64,000 nt of DNA. Source: Sulfitobacter mediterraneus. Lineage in GTDB: Bacteria; Pseudomonadota; Alphaproteobacteria; Rhodobacterales; Rhodobacteraceae. The stretch spans positions 2,604,001-2,668,000 of the forward strand of contig NZ_CP069004.1 in NCBI RefSeq assembly GCF_016801775.1. The letters run 5' to 3'. Position 1 is the first letter of the stretch, and each line of letters begins with the position of its first letter. The translations under genes and the position numbers were made by a program. The notes below the pieces were generated by a model. The model had not been told where the DNA came from. It saw nothing but the letters and a program-made list of their open reading frames with translations, and searched no databases. Below, one piece after another: positions 27,561 through 36,018 of this stretch.

Positions 27561-28670
27561 ATGAAATACATCAGCAAAATGACCGCGGTCAGCGCAATTG
27601 CGCTTGCTTCGGCAGCGTCAGCGGACGACGTGAAGGTCGGGGTGGTTGTATCCGAAACCGCCACCTATGCCTTTGTCGGCGTGCCACTGGTCAACGGAAT
27701 GAAACTTGCCGCTGAGCAAATCAATGCCGGTGAAGGTTGGGGCGGGCACAACGTCGAGATTCTTTATGAAGACAACCGTTCGGACAAACAGGAAGCGATT
27801 TCCCTGATCACCCGGATGGCCGAAGCAGAAAACGCCGACATCGTGATCGGCCCCATCGCAACATCCGAAGCCATGGCCACAGGCCCGGTCGCAAACGATC
27901 TGAAGATCCCGATGTTCACAACCGCGACATCTCCTGCGGTGCTGGAAATCGGGCCATATATCTTCAAATCCACAGAAACGGCTGATGCCTATATGGCCCC
28001 GGTCGCCGAACATGTGGCGAGCCTGAAACCCAATGGTTGCTTCCTTGTCTCCATCCGGGACAACGAGGGTTACATCCGCCAGCGCAACGTGTTCCGCGAC
28101 ATCATGGAAGCCAACGGGATCGAAATCCTTGCGGACCAAAGCATTCTGGCCGCCGACACGGATTTCACTGCTCTGTCGACCAAGATCGTATCTGCAGAAC
28201 CCGATTGCCTTTTCGTGACAACGCCGCCCGAACAGGCCGCAAACATCATTATTCAAGCGCGCCAAGCCGGCCTTGATCCGGATACCATTCTGGCCGGGGA
28301 TTCCGGTGCCGGGTCGAAAAAGTTGATCGATGCAGGTGGATCGGCAGTTGACGGGATGTTGTTCCCGGCCAGCTTTGTATCCACCGGATCGGACAGCGCC
28401 GCCGCCTTTGCAACGGAATACGAGGCGGCCTATGGCACAGCGCCAGATCTGTGGGCGGCAACCGGCTATACGATGATGCAAACGGTCGCGAACGCCATCC
28501 GCAATGCCGGAGATGACGTCAACCGCGAGACCCTGCGCGACGCGATGGCCGCCACCAAGGATCTGCCGGTCGTGATGGGTCAAGGCAAACTCAGCTTTGA
28601 CGAAAACCGCGTCCCGTCCATGGGTGGGATCGTTATGCAGTTGAAAGACGGGGAATGGGTCAAACCATAA
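27561..28670 (+). CDS. Liv-type ABC transporter substrate-binding protein
   Basis: 369 residues. A short signal peptide (MKYISKMTAVSAIALASAASA, cleavage near residue 21) precedes a type I periplasmic-binding fold: VGVVVSETATYAFVGVPL, then MAEAENADIVIGPIATSEAM and LYEDNRSDKQEA. It is last in the liv operon, preceded by GGGAGAAG, and followed by a clear terminator. Ligand specificity cannot be read; the pocket motifs differ from the classical LivJ/LivK leucine binders, so another ligand is likely. Confidence 0.9.
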   Translation: MKYISKMTAVSAIALASAASADDVKVGVVVSETATYAFVGVPLVNGMKLAAEQINAGEGWGGHNVEILYEDNRSDKQEAISLITRMAEAENADIVIGPIATSEAMATGPVANDLKIPMFTTATSPAVLEIGPYIFKSTETADAYMAPVAEHVASLKPNGCFLVSIRDNEGYIRQRNVFRDIMEANGIEILADQSILAADTDFTALSTKIVSAEPDCLFVTTPPEQAANIIIQARQAGLDPDTILAGDSGAGSKKLIDAGGSAVDGMLFPASFVSTGSDSAAAFATEYEAAYGTAPDLWAATGYTMMQTVANAIRNAGDDVNRETLRDAMAATKDLPVVMGQGKLSFDENRVPSMGGIVMQLKDGEWVKP

Positions 28671-28686
28671 TCTGTCAAACACAATG

Positions 28687-28720
28687 GGGCGCATTGCCGG
28701 CATGGCCATGCGCCCTTTTT
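28687..28720 (+). terminator. Rho-independent terminator of the liv operon
   Basis: The stem GGGCGCAT / ATGCGCCC with an inner GCC/GGC pairing is followed by TTTTT. It lies 17 bases after the binding-protein stop codon. Confidence 0.85.
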
Positions 28721-28738
28721 CAATAGGACTATACCGTC

Positions 28739-29518
28739 ATGGATCTGGGTATTTCAGGTAAAACAGCGATCGTGTGTGGATCAAGCCAGGGGCTTGGTCA
28801 TGCTTGCGCGCTTGCCCTGACCGAAGCCGGAGTGAACGTGGTCATCAACGGACGCGACGCGGCCAAGCTGGATGCCGCCGCCGCCGCAATCGAGGCCCAT
28901 GCCGAGGGCCGTGTGACGCCTGTCGCGGCCGATATCTGCACCGATGAGGGCCAGGCGGCCCTGCTGAAGGCGTGCCCGGCCCCCGATATTCTGATCAACA
29001 ACAATGGTGGTCCGCCCTTCACCGCGTTGGCCGATCTTGACCGCGACGACATCCGCCGCGGTCTTGAAATGAACATGGTCACTCCGATCACACTGATCCA
29101 GAAAGTGATCGACGGCATGGTCGAGCGTGGATTTGGCCGCATCGTCAATATCACTTCGGTGACCGTAAAAATGCCGGTTGCGGGGCTGGACCTGTCCAGC
29201 GGCGCACGTGCCGGGTTGACGGGTTTCGTCGCAGGTGTCGCCCGTACCGTCGCTCATCGCAATGTCACGATCAACCAATTGCTGCCAGGGTATTTCGATA
29301 CCGAACGCCTGCGCCAAGGTTTCGATGCCACTGCTGCAAAGTCAGGCACCACGCCTGAAAGCGCCGCGCAGCAATGGCAACAACAGGTGCCCGCCGCACG
29401 TTTCGGCAGGCCACGGGAGTTTGCGCAAACCTGCGCGTTTCTGTGTTCGGCTGACGCCGGGTACCTCACCGGTCAGAATATTCTGATCGACGGAGGCCTG
29501 CACCGCGCGGCCTTCTGA
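28739..29518 (+). CDS. SDR-family protein with atypical active site
   Basis: 259 residues. The Rossmann motif CGSSQGLGHACALAL and INGRD are normal, and the Asn-rich NNNGGPP replaces NNAG. Where classical SDRs have YxxxK, this one reads LDLSSGARAGL, with Ser and Arg at the Tyr and Lys positions. The Ser of NITSVTV is kept. It belongs to a known group of FabG-like SDRs without the usual Tyr-Lys pair, so the chemistry may differ from simple alcohol oxidation. It stands between the liv terminator and the ferredoxin gene. Confidence 0.88.
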   Translation: MDLGISGKTAIVCGSSQGLGHACALALTEAGVNVVINGRDAAKLDAAAAAIEAHAEGRVTPVAADICTDEGQAALLKACPAPDILINNNGGPPFTALADLDRDDIRRGLEMNMVTPITLIQKVIDGMVERGFGRIVNITSVTVKMPVAGLDLSSGARAGLTGFVAGVARTVAHRNVTINQLLPGYFDTERLRQGFDATAAKSGTTPESAAQQWQQQVPAARFGRPREFAQTCAFLCSADAGYLTGQNILIDGGLHRAAF

Positions 29519-29881
<363 letters not shown>

Positions 29882-30039
29882 CCGTAGGGCGACAACACTC
29901 CCCAGCGCGGCTTAAGTAGCGCTCAGTTGATTTTTCATATCGCGGCCACGCTTCCATTGATTGCAAAGCTGGTAGGGATGCTGGGTGCTGTCGCTCAAGG
30001 GCGCATGAGGGAACCTTTGGCAGATGTCTCACGCGCCCC

Positions 30040-30195
30040 ATGGCCCTTGGCCTCGATGCTGCCTCCGGCATTCTGGGCGTGTGGTCGTTCAGACTGTTGC
30101 GCTATTCCTCGATGTATTTGACATCGCCCAGAGCGGCCTGGATTGTGGTTGCTCTGATACCAGACCTTGCCCTATGGCTCCTCTCAGAAGGATAA
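30040..30195 (+). other. Possible small membrane ORF or gene remnant in the 323-base gap before iclR
   Basis: The gap 29882-30204 has no clear gene. One frame from ATG 30040 gives 51 residues ending in a hydrophobic helix (AAWIVVALIPDLALWLLSEG) and stops 9 bases before the IclR start. The frame reads naturally upstream only in part, so a decayed membrane-protein 3' end is as likely as a real small gene. Confidence 0.3.
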
Positions 30196-30204
30196 CGTAA
30201 ACCA

Positions 30205-30981
30205 ATGCCCAGCGACCAGCCAGACGGCACCAAAGGACAGATCCCAACCAATTTGCGTCTGTTATTGATTCTAGAGCAAATTGCAAAAGAAGGTGCACCG
30301 GTTTCACCACGAGCATTAAGCGCCGCATTGGATCTGCCCAAGCCGACGATCCACCGGCTCTTGGCAACCGCCGAAGAAGAGGGTTTCCTGCAACGCGATC
30401 TTGATGGCCGGTCCTTTGGCCCCGGTGCGCGGCTCAGGGTCTTGTCCGCCAACACGTTGTCATCCCAACGGGTGCGCACCGAACGGTTGATCGTGCTCAA
30501 GAAGCTTGCCGAGGATGTCGGTGAAACCTGCAATCTGGCCGCGCCCGGACGTTACGGAATGGTCTATCTGGACCGGGTCGAAACCCACTGGCCCCTGCGC
30601 ATCCAGCTGCCTGTTGGCACGCGGGTTCCGTTCCATTGCACGGCAAGCGGTAAGATGTACCTGTCGTCAATGCGGCAAGACAAACTGCGGCGGTTGCTGC
30701 AATCCATGCCGCTGGAACAAAAGACACCCAGTTCTATCGTCGATCCCGATCATCTGTTGGAGGATATCGCCAAGATCCGCGAGCGTGGATATTCCACCGA
30801 CAATCAGGAATTCATGGAAGGCATGGCCGCCATTGCCGCCCCGATTTGTGACACACAGGGCCGGTTGCTGACGACATTGTCCATTCACGCCCCAATTCAA
30901 CGCCACGATCTGGATGATTTGATCGGTTTCATCGAGATATTGCGCGCAGGCGCTCATCGCCTCGAAGAGCTTTTGGCCTGA
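30205..30981 (+). CDS. IclR-family transcriptional regulator
   Basis: 258 residues. The winged HTH is at residues 18-75 (LLILEQIAKEGAPVSPRALS, LPKPTIHRLLATAEEEG). The effector domain has CNLAAPGRYGMVYLDRVET, VPFHCTASGKMYLSSM and RGYSTDNQEFMEGMAAIAAP. IclR proteins control aromatic and carboxylate catabolism. It lies between the ferredoxin and the paa operon, so its target could be either. Confidence 0.92.
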   Translation: MPSDQPDGTKGQIPTNLRLLLILEQIAKEGAPVSPRALSAALDLPKPTIHRLLATAEEEGFLQRDLDGRSFGPGARLRVLSANTLSSQRVRTERLIVLKKLAEDVGETCNLAAPGRYGMVYLDRVETHWPLRIQLPVGTRVPFHCTASGKMYLSSMRQDKLRRLLQSMPLEQKTPSSIVDPDHLLEDIAKIRERGYSTDNQEFMEGMAAIAAPICDTQGRLLTTLSIHAPIQRHDLDDLIGFIEILRAGAHRLEELLA

Positions 30982-30982
30982 T

Positions 30983-30999
30983 CCGATTGATCGGGTTTT
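30983..30999 (+). terminator. Weak hairpin after iclR
   Basis: CCGAT-TG-ATCGG is followed by GTTTT, immediately past the stop. The stem is short (5 bp). The rest of the gap to paaJ contains only a weak promoter candidate. Confidence 0.35.
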
Positions 31000-31119
31000 G
31001 GCCCACAACCCAAACAAAATAAACCGTAAACCGCCAGTGCGGCCACCGCTGCATCTGATCTTCTTGCGCTCAAAGCGTTACCAATAAACTCCCCGTTCCG
31101 AAACTTCGTAACATTTTTC

Positions 31120-31148
31120 TTGTTTGGCTGAATCGGATCACCTAGGCT
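31120..31148 (+). promoter_or_regulatory. Weak candidate paa promoter
   Basis: TTGTTT (31120) and TAGGCT (31143) are separated by 17 bases. A GTTAC...GTAAC inverted repeat lies just upstream in the gap, a possible PaaX or IclR site. Strong RBS AAGGGAG precedes the paaJ ATG. Confidence 0.35.
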
Positions 31149-31170
31149 TACCCGTCAAAGGGAGTGATTC

Positions 31171-32373
31171 ATGCAGGCATTTATCTGTGACGCGCAACGT
31201 ACGCCTATCGGTCGGTTTGGCGGGGCTTTGGCTTCTGTCAGGGCGGATGATCTGGCGGCTGTACCGATCGCGGCATTGATGGCCCGCAATCCACAGGTGG
31301 ATTGGGCCAAAATCGACGATGTAATTTACGGCTGTGCCAATCAGGCCGGCGAAGACAACCGGAATGTGGCGCGTATGGCATCCCTTCTGGCAGGTTTGCC
31401 CGTTGATGTGCCCGGCGCCACGATAAACCGGCTCTGCGCCTCTGGTATGGACGCTGTTGGCACCGCCGCCCGCGCCATCCGTGCAGGTGACATGGATCTG
31501 GCCATCGCGGGCGGCGTGGAAAGCATGACGCGGGCACCTTTTGTCATGCCCAAGGCCGAAACCGCTTTTTCCCGTGCAAATGCGGTCTATGACACCACCA
31601 TCGGCTGGCGCTTCGTTAACCCGAAGATGAAAGTGCAGTTTGGCGTCGATTCCATGCCGCAAACCGCTGACAACGTTGCCCAAGACCATGACGTAAGCCG
31701 CGCCGATCAAGACGCCTTTGCCCAGCGCAGTCAGGAAAGATGGGCCGCAGCGGACGCCGCCGGTATCTTTGCCGAAGAAATCACGCCAGTCACCATTCCG
31801 CAGCGCAAGGGCGATAACATTGTCGTGGACCGCGATGAACACCCGCGCCCCGGCACAACTGCCGAAAAGCTGGGAAAACTGCGCGGCATCAATGGGGCGG
31901 ATCTTTCCGTGACCGCAGGCAATGCCTCCGGCGTGAATGACGGTGCGGCTGCGATGCTCATTGCCTCTGAACAAGCAGCCAAAGAACACAACCTGACACC
32001 GATTGCCCGTGTCGTTGCGATGTCTGCCGCCGGGGTCGAACCGCGTGTGATGGGCATCGGTCCGATCCCGGCCTGCCAAAAGGTGCTGGACCGCGCTGGG
32101 CTGACCATCGACCAGATGGACGTGATTGAATTGAACGAAGCATTCGCCAGTCAAGGCATCGCCACACTGCGGGCCTTGGGTGTGCCGGACGATGCGCCGC
32201 ATGTGAATGCCAACGGTGGCGCCATCGCCATCGGCCATCCACTTGGCATGTCCGGCGCCCGTCTGGTGATGACCGCCGCACTGCAACTGAAACGCACCCA
32301 AGGCCGCTATGCGCTTTGCACCATGTGTGTGGGCGTGGGCCAGGGTGTTGCCCTTATTCTTGAGAGGACCTGA
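31171..32373 (+). CDS. paaJ: 3-oxoadipyl-CoA/3-oxo-5,6-dehydrosuberyl-CoA thiolase
   Basis: 400 residues. The thiolase nucleophile lies in [12 protein letters not shown], the catalytic His in [14 protein letters not shown], and the second Cys in [12 protein letters not shown]. The N-terminal sequence [24 protein letters not shown] is typical of the PaaJ/PcaF group. It releases acetyl-CoA at the end of the phenylacetate or beta-ketoadipate route. As first gene of the paa operon, 3 bases before paaA, it is assigned to phenylacetate degradation. Confidence 0.93.
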   Translation: MQAFICDAQRTPIGRFGGALASVRADDLAAVPIAALMARNPQVDWAKIDDVIYGCANQAGEDNRNVARMASLLAGLPVDVPGATINRLCASGMDAVGTAARAIRAGDMDLAIAGGVESMTRAPFVMPKAETAFSRANAVYDTTIGWRFVNPKMKVQFGVDSMPQTADNVAQDHDVSRADQDAFAQRSQERWAAADAAGIFAEEITPVTIPQRKGDNIVVDRDEHPRPGTTAEKLGKLRGINGADLSVTAGNASGVNDGAAAMLIASEQAAKEHNLTPIARVVAMSAAGVEPRVMGIGPIPACQKVLDRAGLTIDQMDVIELNEAFASQGIATLRALGVPDDAPHVNANGGAIAIGHPLGMSGARLVMTAALQLKRTQGRYALCTMCVGVGQGVALILERT

Positions 32374-32376
32374 ACG

Positions 32377-33369
32377 ATGTATGCACAGATGATCAAGTCG
32401 ACCGGCGAGGGGGTTAAATCCCTCGAAGACATGGACCCGGATGAGCGCGCCTTTCAGGAGCGGATCAATGCCGGTAGAAAGATTGAGCCAAAGGATTGGA
32501 TGCCAGATGGCTATCGCAAGACCCTAATCCGCCAAATAGGCCAACATGCGCACTCCGAAATCGTTGGGCAACTGCCCGAAGGCAACTGGATCACCCGCGC
32601 ACCGACATTGGAACGCAAGGCGATCCTGCTGGCCAAAGTGCAGGATGAAGCAGGGCATGGTCTCTACCTTTATTGTGCAGCTGAAACCCTCGGAGTCAGC
32701 CGCGATCAGCTGACCCGTGATCTGCTGTCCGGCAAGATGAAATATTCGTCGATCTTCAATTATCCGACCCTAACATGGGCTGATATGGGCGCAGTCGGTT
32801 GGCTCGTCGATGGTGCGGCGATCATGAATCAGGTGCCTCTACAACGGACATCTTATGGCCCCTACGCCCGCGCGATGGTCCGGATCTGCAAAGAGGAATC
32901 TTTCCACCAGCGTCAGGGCTACGACATAATGATGAAGATGGCCCAAGGCACCGAAGCACAGCGCAGAATGGCGCAGGATGCGCTCAACCGGTTCTGGTAT
33001 CCATCGCTGATGATGTTCGGCCCCTCCGACGCTGAATCCGTGCATTCCGCGCAATCCATGGCCTGGAAAATTAAGGTGAATACCAACGATGAGCTGCGCC
33101 AGAAGTTTGTCGATCAGACTGTACCGCAGGCACACTACCTTGGCCTGACGGTTCCTGATGACGATCTGAAGTTCAACGAAGAGACCGGCCATTGGGACTT
33201 TAGCCAGCCGGACTGGAACGAATTCTTTGACGTGCTCAAGGGCAACGGCCCCTGCAATGTCGAACGTCTGGAAGCCCGCAACAAAGCCTGGGATGACGGA
33301 CGTTGGGTGCGCGAAGGCCTGTTGGCCCATGCCGCCAAGAAAAAAGCAACACATCTCGCAGCGGAGTAA
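32377..33369 (+). CDS. paaA: Phenylacetyl-CoA 1,2-epoxidase subunit PaaA
   Basis: 330 residues. It is the catalytic diiron subunit of the ring 1,2-epoxidase. The diiron helices are visible in [12 protein letters not shown] and [13 protein letters not shown]. The N-terminal [25 protein letters not shown] is characteristic. It forms the PaaAC core with PaaB and receives electrons through PaaE. Confidence 0.97.
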   Translation: MYAQMIKSTGEGVKSLEDMDPDERAFQERINAGRKIEPKDWMPDGYRKTLIRQIGQHAHSEIVGQLPEGNWITRAPTLERKAILLAKVQDEAGHGLYLYCAAETLGVSRDQLTRDLLSGKMKYSSIFNYPTLTWADMGAVGWLVDGAAIMNQVPLQRTSYGPYARAMVRICKEESFHQRQGYDIMMKMAQGTEAQRRMAQDALNRFWYPSLMMFGPSDAESVHSAQSMAWKIKVNTNDELRQKFVDQTVPQAHYLGLTVPDDDLKFNEETGHWDFSQPDWNEFFDVLKGNGPCNVERLEARNKAWDDGRWVREGLLAHAAKKKATHLAAE

Positions 33370-33373
33370 GATC

Positions 33374-33718
33374 ATGAGCAGCCCAGAAACCAGCCCCTAC
33401 ACAGGCACCGAAGCCGCAGATCACGGCCCTGCGCGTCACAACGAATGGCCCCTTTGGGAAATTTTCATTCGCGGGCAACACGGGTTAAGCCATCGTCACG
33501 TTGGCAGTCTGCACGCCCCGGACGCCGAGATGGCGATCAAGAACGCCCGCGATGTCTACACCCGCCGAAACGAGGGCGTCAGCATCTGGGCCGTCGAGGC
33601 GGACCATATCGCCGCATCCTCCCCCGAGGAAAAAGGATCGCTTTATGAGCCATCCAACGCCAAGGTCTATCGCCACCCGACATTTTTTGACATTCCAGAC
33701 GAAGTAGGTGCGATGTGA
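33374..33718 (+). CDS. paaB: Phenylacetyl-CoA epoxidase subunit PaaB
   Basis: 114 residues from ATG 33374. The family motif WPLWEIFIRGQHGLSHRHVGSLHAPD is present, followed by NARDVYTRRNEGVSIWAV. PaaB bridges the PaaAC heterodimers. Four bases separate it from paaA, and its stop overlaps the paaC GTG (GTGA). Confidence 0.95.
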   Translation: MSSPETSPYTGTEAADHGPARHNEWPLWEIFIRGQHGLSHRHVGSLHAPDAEMAIKNARDVYTRRNEGVSIWAVEADHIAASSPEEKGSLYEPSNAKVYRHPTFFDIPDEVGAM

Positions 33719-34470
33719 CCGACCCATTATTCGAATATCTTTGCCGGATGGGGGACAATACCCTCGTTCTCAGTCATCGCGTATCAGAATGGTGCGGCGT
33801 TGCGCCGGTTCTAGAAGAGGACATCGCGCTGGCCAATACCGCCCTCGATCTGATTGGCCAAACCCAGCTCTGGCTTGGTCTCGCTAGCGAAGTGGAAGGC
33901 AAAGGCCGTGACGCCGATGCCTTGGCCTTCCGCCGTGACGTTTGGGATTTCCGGAATGTTCTGTTGGCCGAACAGCCAAACGGCGACTTTGGTCAAACCA
34001 TGATGCGCCAATATCTGTTTGACGCCTGGCACCTGCTCCAGCTCAAGGCGTTGATGAGATCCAGCAACGCGGAAATCGCAGCGATTGCAGAAAAGGCCGT
34101 GAAAGAGGTCACTTATCATGTTGAGCGGTCGGGTGACACGGTGATCGGCCTTGGTGACGGCACCGAGGAAAGTCATCAGCGTATGCAAAAGGCGCTTGAC
34201 CGGTTGTGGCCCTATGTCGGCGAATTGTTCGCCTCTGATGCAGTGGATCAAGCCTTGTCTGAGAAGGGCATCGTCCCCGATCCAACCAGCCTTCGAGAAG
34301 GTTATGACACTGCGGTAAACGCCGTTCTGGCAGAGGCCACGCTGACCCGACCAGACAGTGACTTTGCCCATCAAGGGGGCAAGACCGGTGTGCGGCACAC
34401 AGAACATCTGGGTCACATGCTGACCGAAATGCAGTGGCTGCAACGGGCCTATCCAGACGCGACATGGTAG
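33715..34470 (+). CDS. paaC: Phenylacetyl-CoA epoxidase subunit PaaC
   Basis: 251 residues starting at GTG 33715. It resembles PaaA in fold but is non-catalytic. Typical segments are DNTLVLSHRVSEWCG, ANTALDLIGQTQLWL and the C-terminal HTEHLGHMLTEMQWLQR. It is coupled to paaB and paaD by short overlaps. Confidence 0.95.
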   Translation: MTDPLFEYLCRMGDNTLVLSHRVSEWCGVAPVLEEDIALANTALDLIGQTQLWLGLASEVEGKGRDADALAFRRDVWDFRNVLLAEQPNGDFGQTMMRQYLFDAWHLLQLKALMRSSNAEIAAIAEKAVKEVTYHVERSGDTVIGLGDGTEESHQRMQKALDRLWPYVGELFASDAVDQALSEKGIVPDPTSLREGYDTAVNAVLAEATLTRPDSDFAHQGGKTGVRHTEHLGHMLTEMQWLQRAYPDATW

Positions 34471-34931
34471 AGGAAAAGCCAACATTAGAGACTGTTTGGA
34501 ACTGGCTCTCTGCCGTTCCTGATCCGGAGATCCCCGTCATTTCCCTGACCGATCTGGGCATCATCCGTGATGTGCAGTGGCAAGGCGATACGCTTGAGGT
34601 AACGGTCACCCCGACCTATTCAGGCTGCCCCGCCACCAGCATTATCAATCTGGATATCGAAGCCGCGCTGCGGGACAAGGGGATCAAAAAACTGTCTCTA
34701 AAAAGGCAATTGTCGCCGGCATGGACAACCGATTGGCTGTCCGAAAGCGGCAAGGCAAAGTTGGAAGAATACGGCATTGCCCCGCCCCGACCCGCAGGCG
34801 GTCCACAACATTGCCCGCGCTGTAAATCCACCGAAGTCGAACGCATCAGCCAGTTTGGCTCAACCCCCTGCAAGGCACAGTGGCGCTGTCAAAGCTGCCT
34901 TGAGCCTTTCGATTATTTCAAATGCATATGA
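34464..34931 (+). CDS. paaD: Phenylacetate pathway protein PaaD
   Basis: 155 residues from ATG 34464, overlapping paaC by 7 bases. The MIP18/DUF59 domain (PDPEIPVISLTDLGIIRDV) is followed by a C-terminal zinc or Fe-S-assembly cysteine set (CPRCKSTEVE, CKAQWRCQSC). PaaD is thought to mature the iron centres of the epoxidase. Confidence 0.94.
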   Translation: MVEEKPTLETVWNWLSAVPDPEIPVISLTDLGIIRDVQWQGDTLEVTVTPTYSGCPATSIINLDIEAALRDKGIKKLSLKRQLSPAWTTDWLSESGKAKLEEYGIAPPRPAGGPQHCPRCKSTEVERISQFGSTPCKAQWRCQSCLEPFDYFKCI

Positions 34932-34944
34932 GGCCTAGCGTATC

Positions 34945-36009
34945 ATGAGCCAGTTTCATCCTTTAACAGTGACTGATATCCACCACACGATCCGCGACGC
35001 GGTGGTTTTGACACTGGAACCAGACAACCCCGATGCCTTTGATTTCACCCAAGGGCAGTACCTGACATTCAAGCAGGATTTCAACGGCACCGAGTTGCGT
35101 CGCAACTATTCCATCTGCGCGGGCCTGGACGATGGCAAGCTGCAGGTGGGAATCAAACGTGTGGACGGCGGTGCCTTCTCAACCTTTGCCAATACAGAAC
35201 TCAAGGTCGGTGACCGCCTGCACGCCATGCCGCCGCAGGGCAAGTTTTTTACAGAAATAGAGCCTGATATTGGCAAAAACTACCTCGGTTTCGCAGGTGG
35301 ATCCGGCATCACGCCGGTGCTGTCGATCCTCAAAACTGTTCTGATGCGAGAGTCCAAATCCACCTTCACGCTGGTCTATGCAAACCGTGCCGTAAACACG
35401 ATCATGTTCCGCGAGGAGCTTGAGGATCTCAAGAACCACTTCATGGGCCGATTCAATGTGATCCACATGCTGGAATCCGGGCAGGATATCGACCTGTTCA
35501 CCGGACGTGTAGATCAGGACAAATGCGCCCAGCTCTTCAAGCATTGGATCGACGTCAAATCCGTTGATACAGCGTTCATCTGCGGCCCTGAGCCGATGAT
35601 GCTGGCGATCTCGGATGCGCTGAAATCCCACGGATTAGAGCCTGATCAGATCAAATTCGAGCTCTTCAGCGAAAGCCAGCAAGGACAACTTGCCAAAAAG
35701 GAAATGGCCAAGCGCAGCGAAGGTCAGGCCGGCACCGAAGTGACCTTTATCATGGAGGGTGCCCAGCGCAGCTTTACCATGCAAAAGGGCCAATCCGTGC
35801 TTGAGGCTGCTCTGGAGAACAACCTGGATGCACCGTTTGCCTGCAAGGCTGGCGTATGTTCCACCTGCATCTGCAAGGTGGTGGAGGGAGATGTTGAAAT
35901 GCTCTCCAACCACGCGCTTGAGGATTACGAGGTGGAACGCGGCATGGCGCTGTCCTGTCAGTCCTATCCACTCACGGACAAACTCGTCATCGATTACGAC
36001 ACTCACTAA
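34945..36009 (+). CDS. paaE: Phenylacetyl-CoA epoxidase reductase subunit PaaE
   Basis: 354 residues. An FAD-binding barrel (RRNYSICAG) is followed by an NAD(P) domain (GFAGGSGITPVLSIL) and a C-terminal plant-type [2Fe-2S] domain with FACKAGVCSTCICKV and a distal Cys in ALSCQSYP. It passes NADPH electrons to the PaaA diiron site. The gap to paaZ is 9 bases. Confidence 0.96.
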   Translation: MSQFHPLTVTDIHHTIRDAVVLTLEPDNPDAFDFTQGQYLTFKQDFNGTELRRNYSICAGLDDGKLQVGIKRVDGGAFSTFANTELKVGDRLHAMPPQGKFFTEIEPDIGKNYLGFAGGSGITPVLSILKTVLMRESKSTFTLVYANRAVNTIMFREELEDLKNHFMGRFNVIHMLESGQDIDLFTGRVDQDKCAQLFKHWIDVKSVDTAFICGPEPMMLAISDALKSHGLEPDQIKFELFSESQQGQLAKKEMAKRSEGQAGTEVTFIMEGAQRSFTMQKGQSVLEAALENNLDAPFACKAGVCSTCICKVVEGDVEMLSNHALEDYEVERGMALSCQSYPLTDKLVIDYDTH

Positions 36010-36018
36010 GGAACAAAC

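Noticed and set aside
31138..32301. 387-codon minus-strand frame
   Set aside because: Antisense to the thiolase paaJ; no motif.
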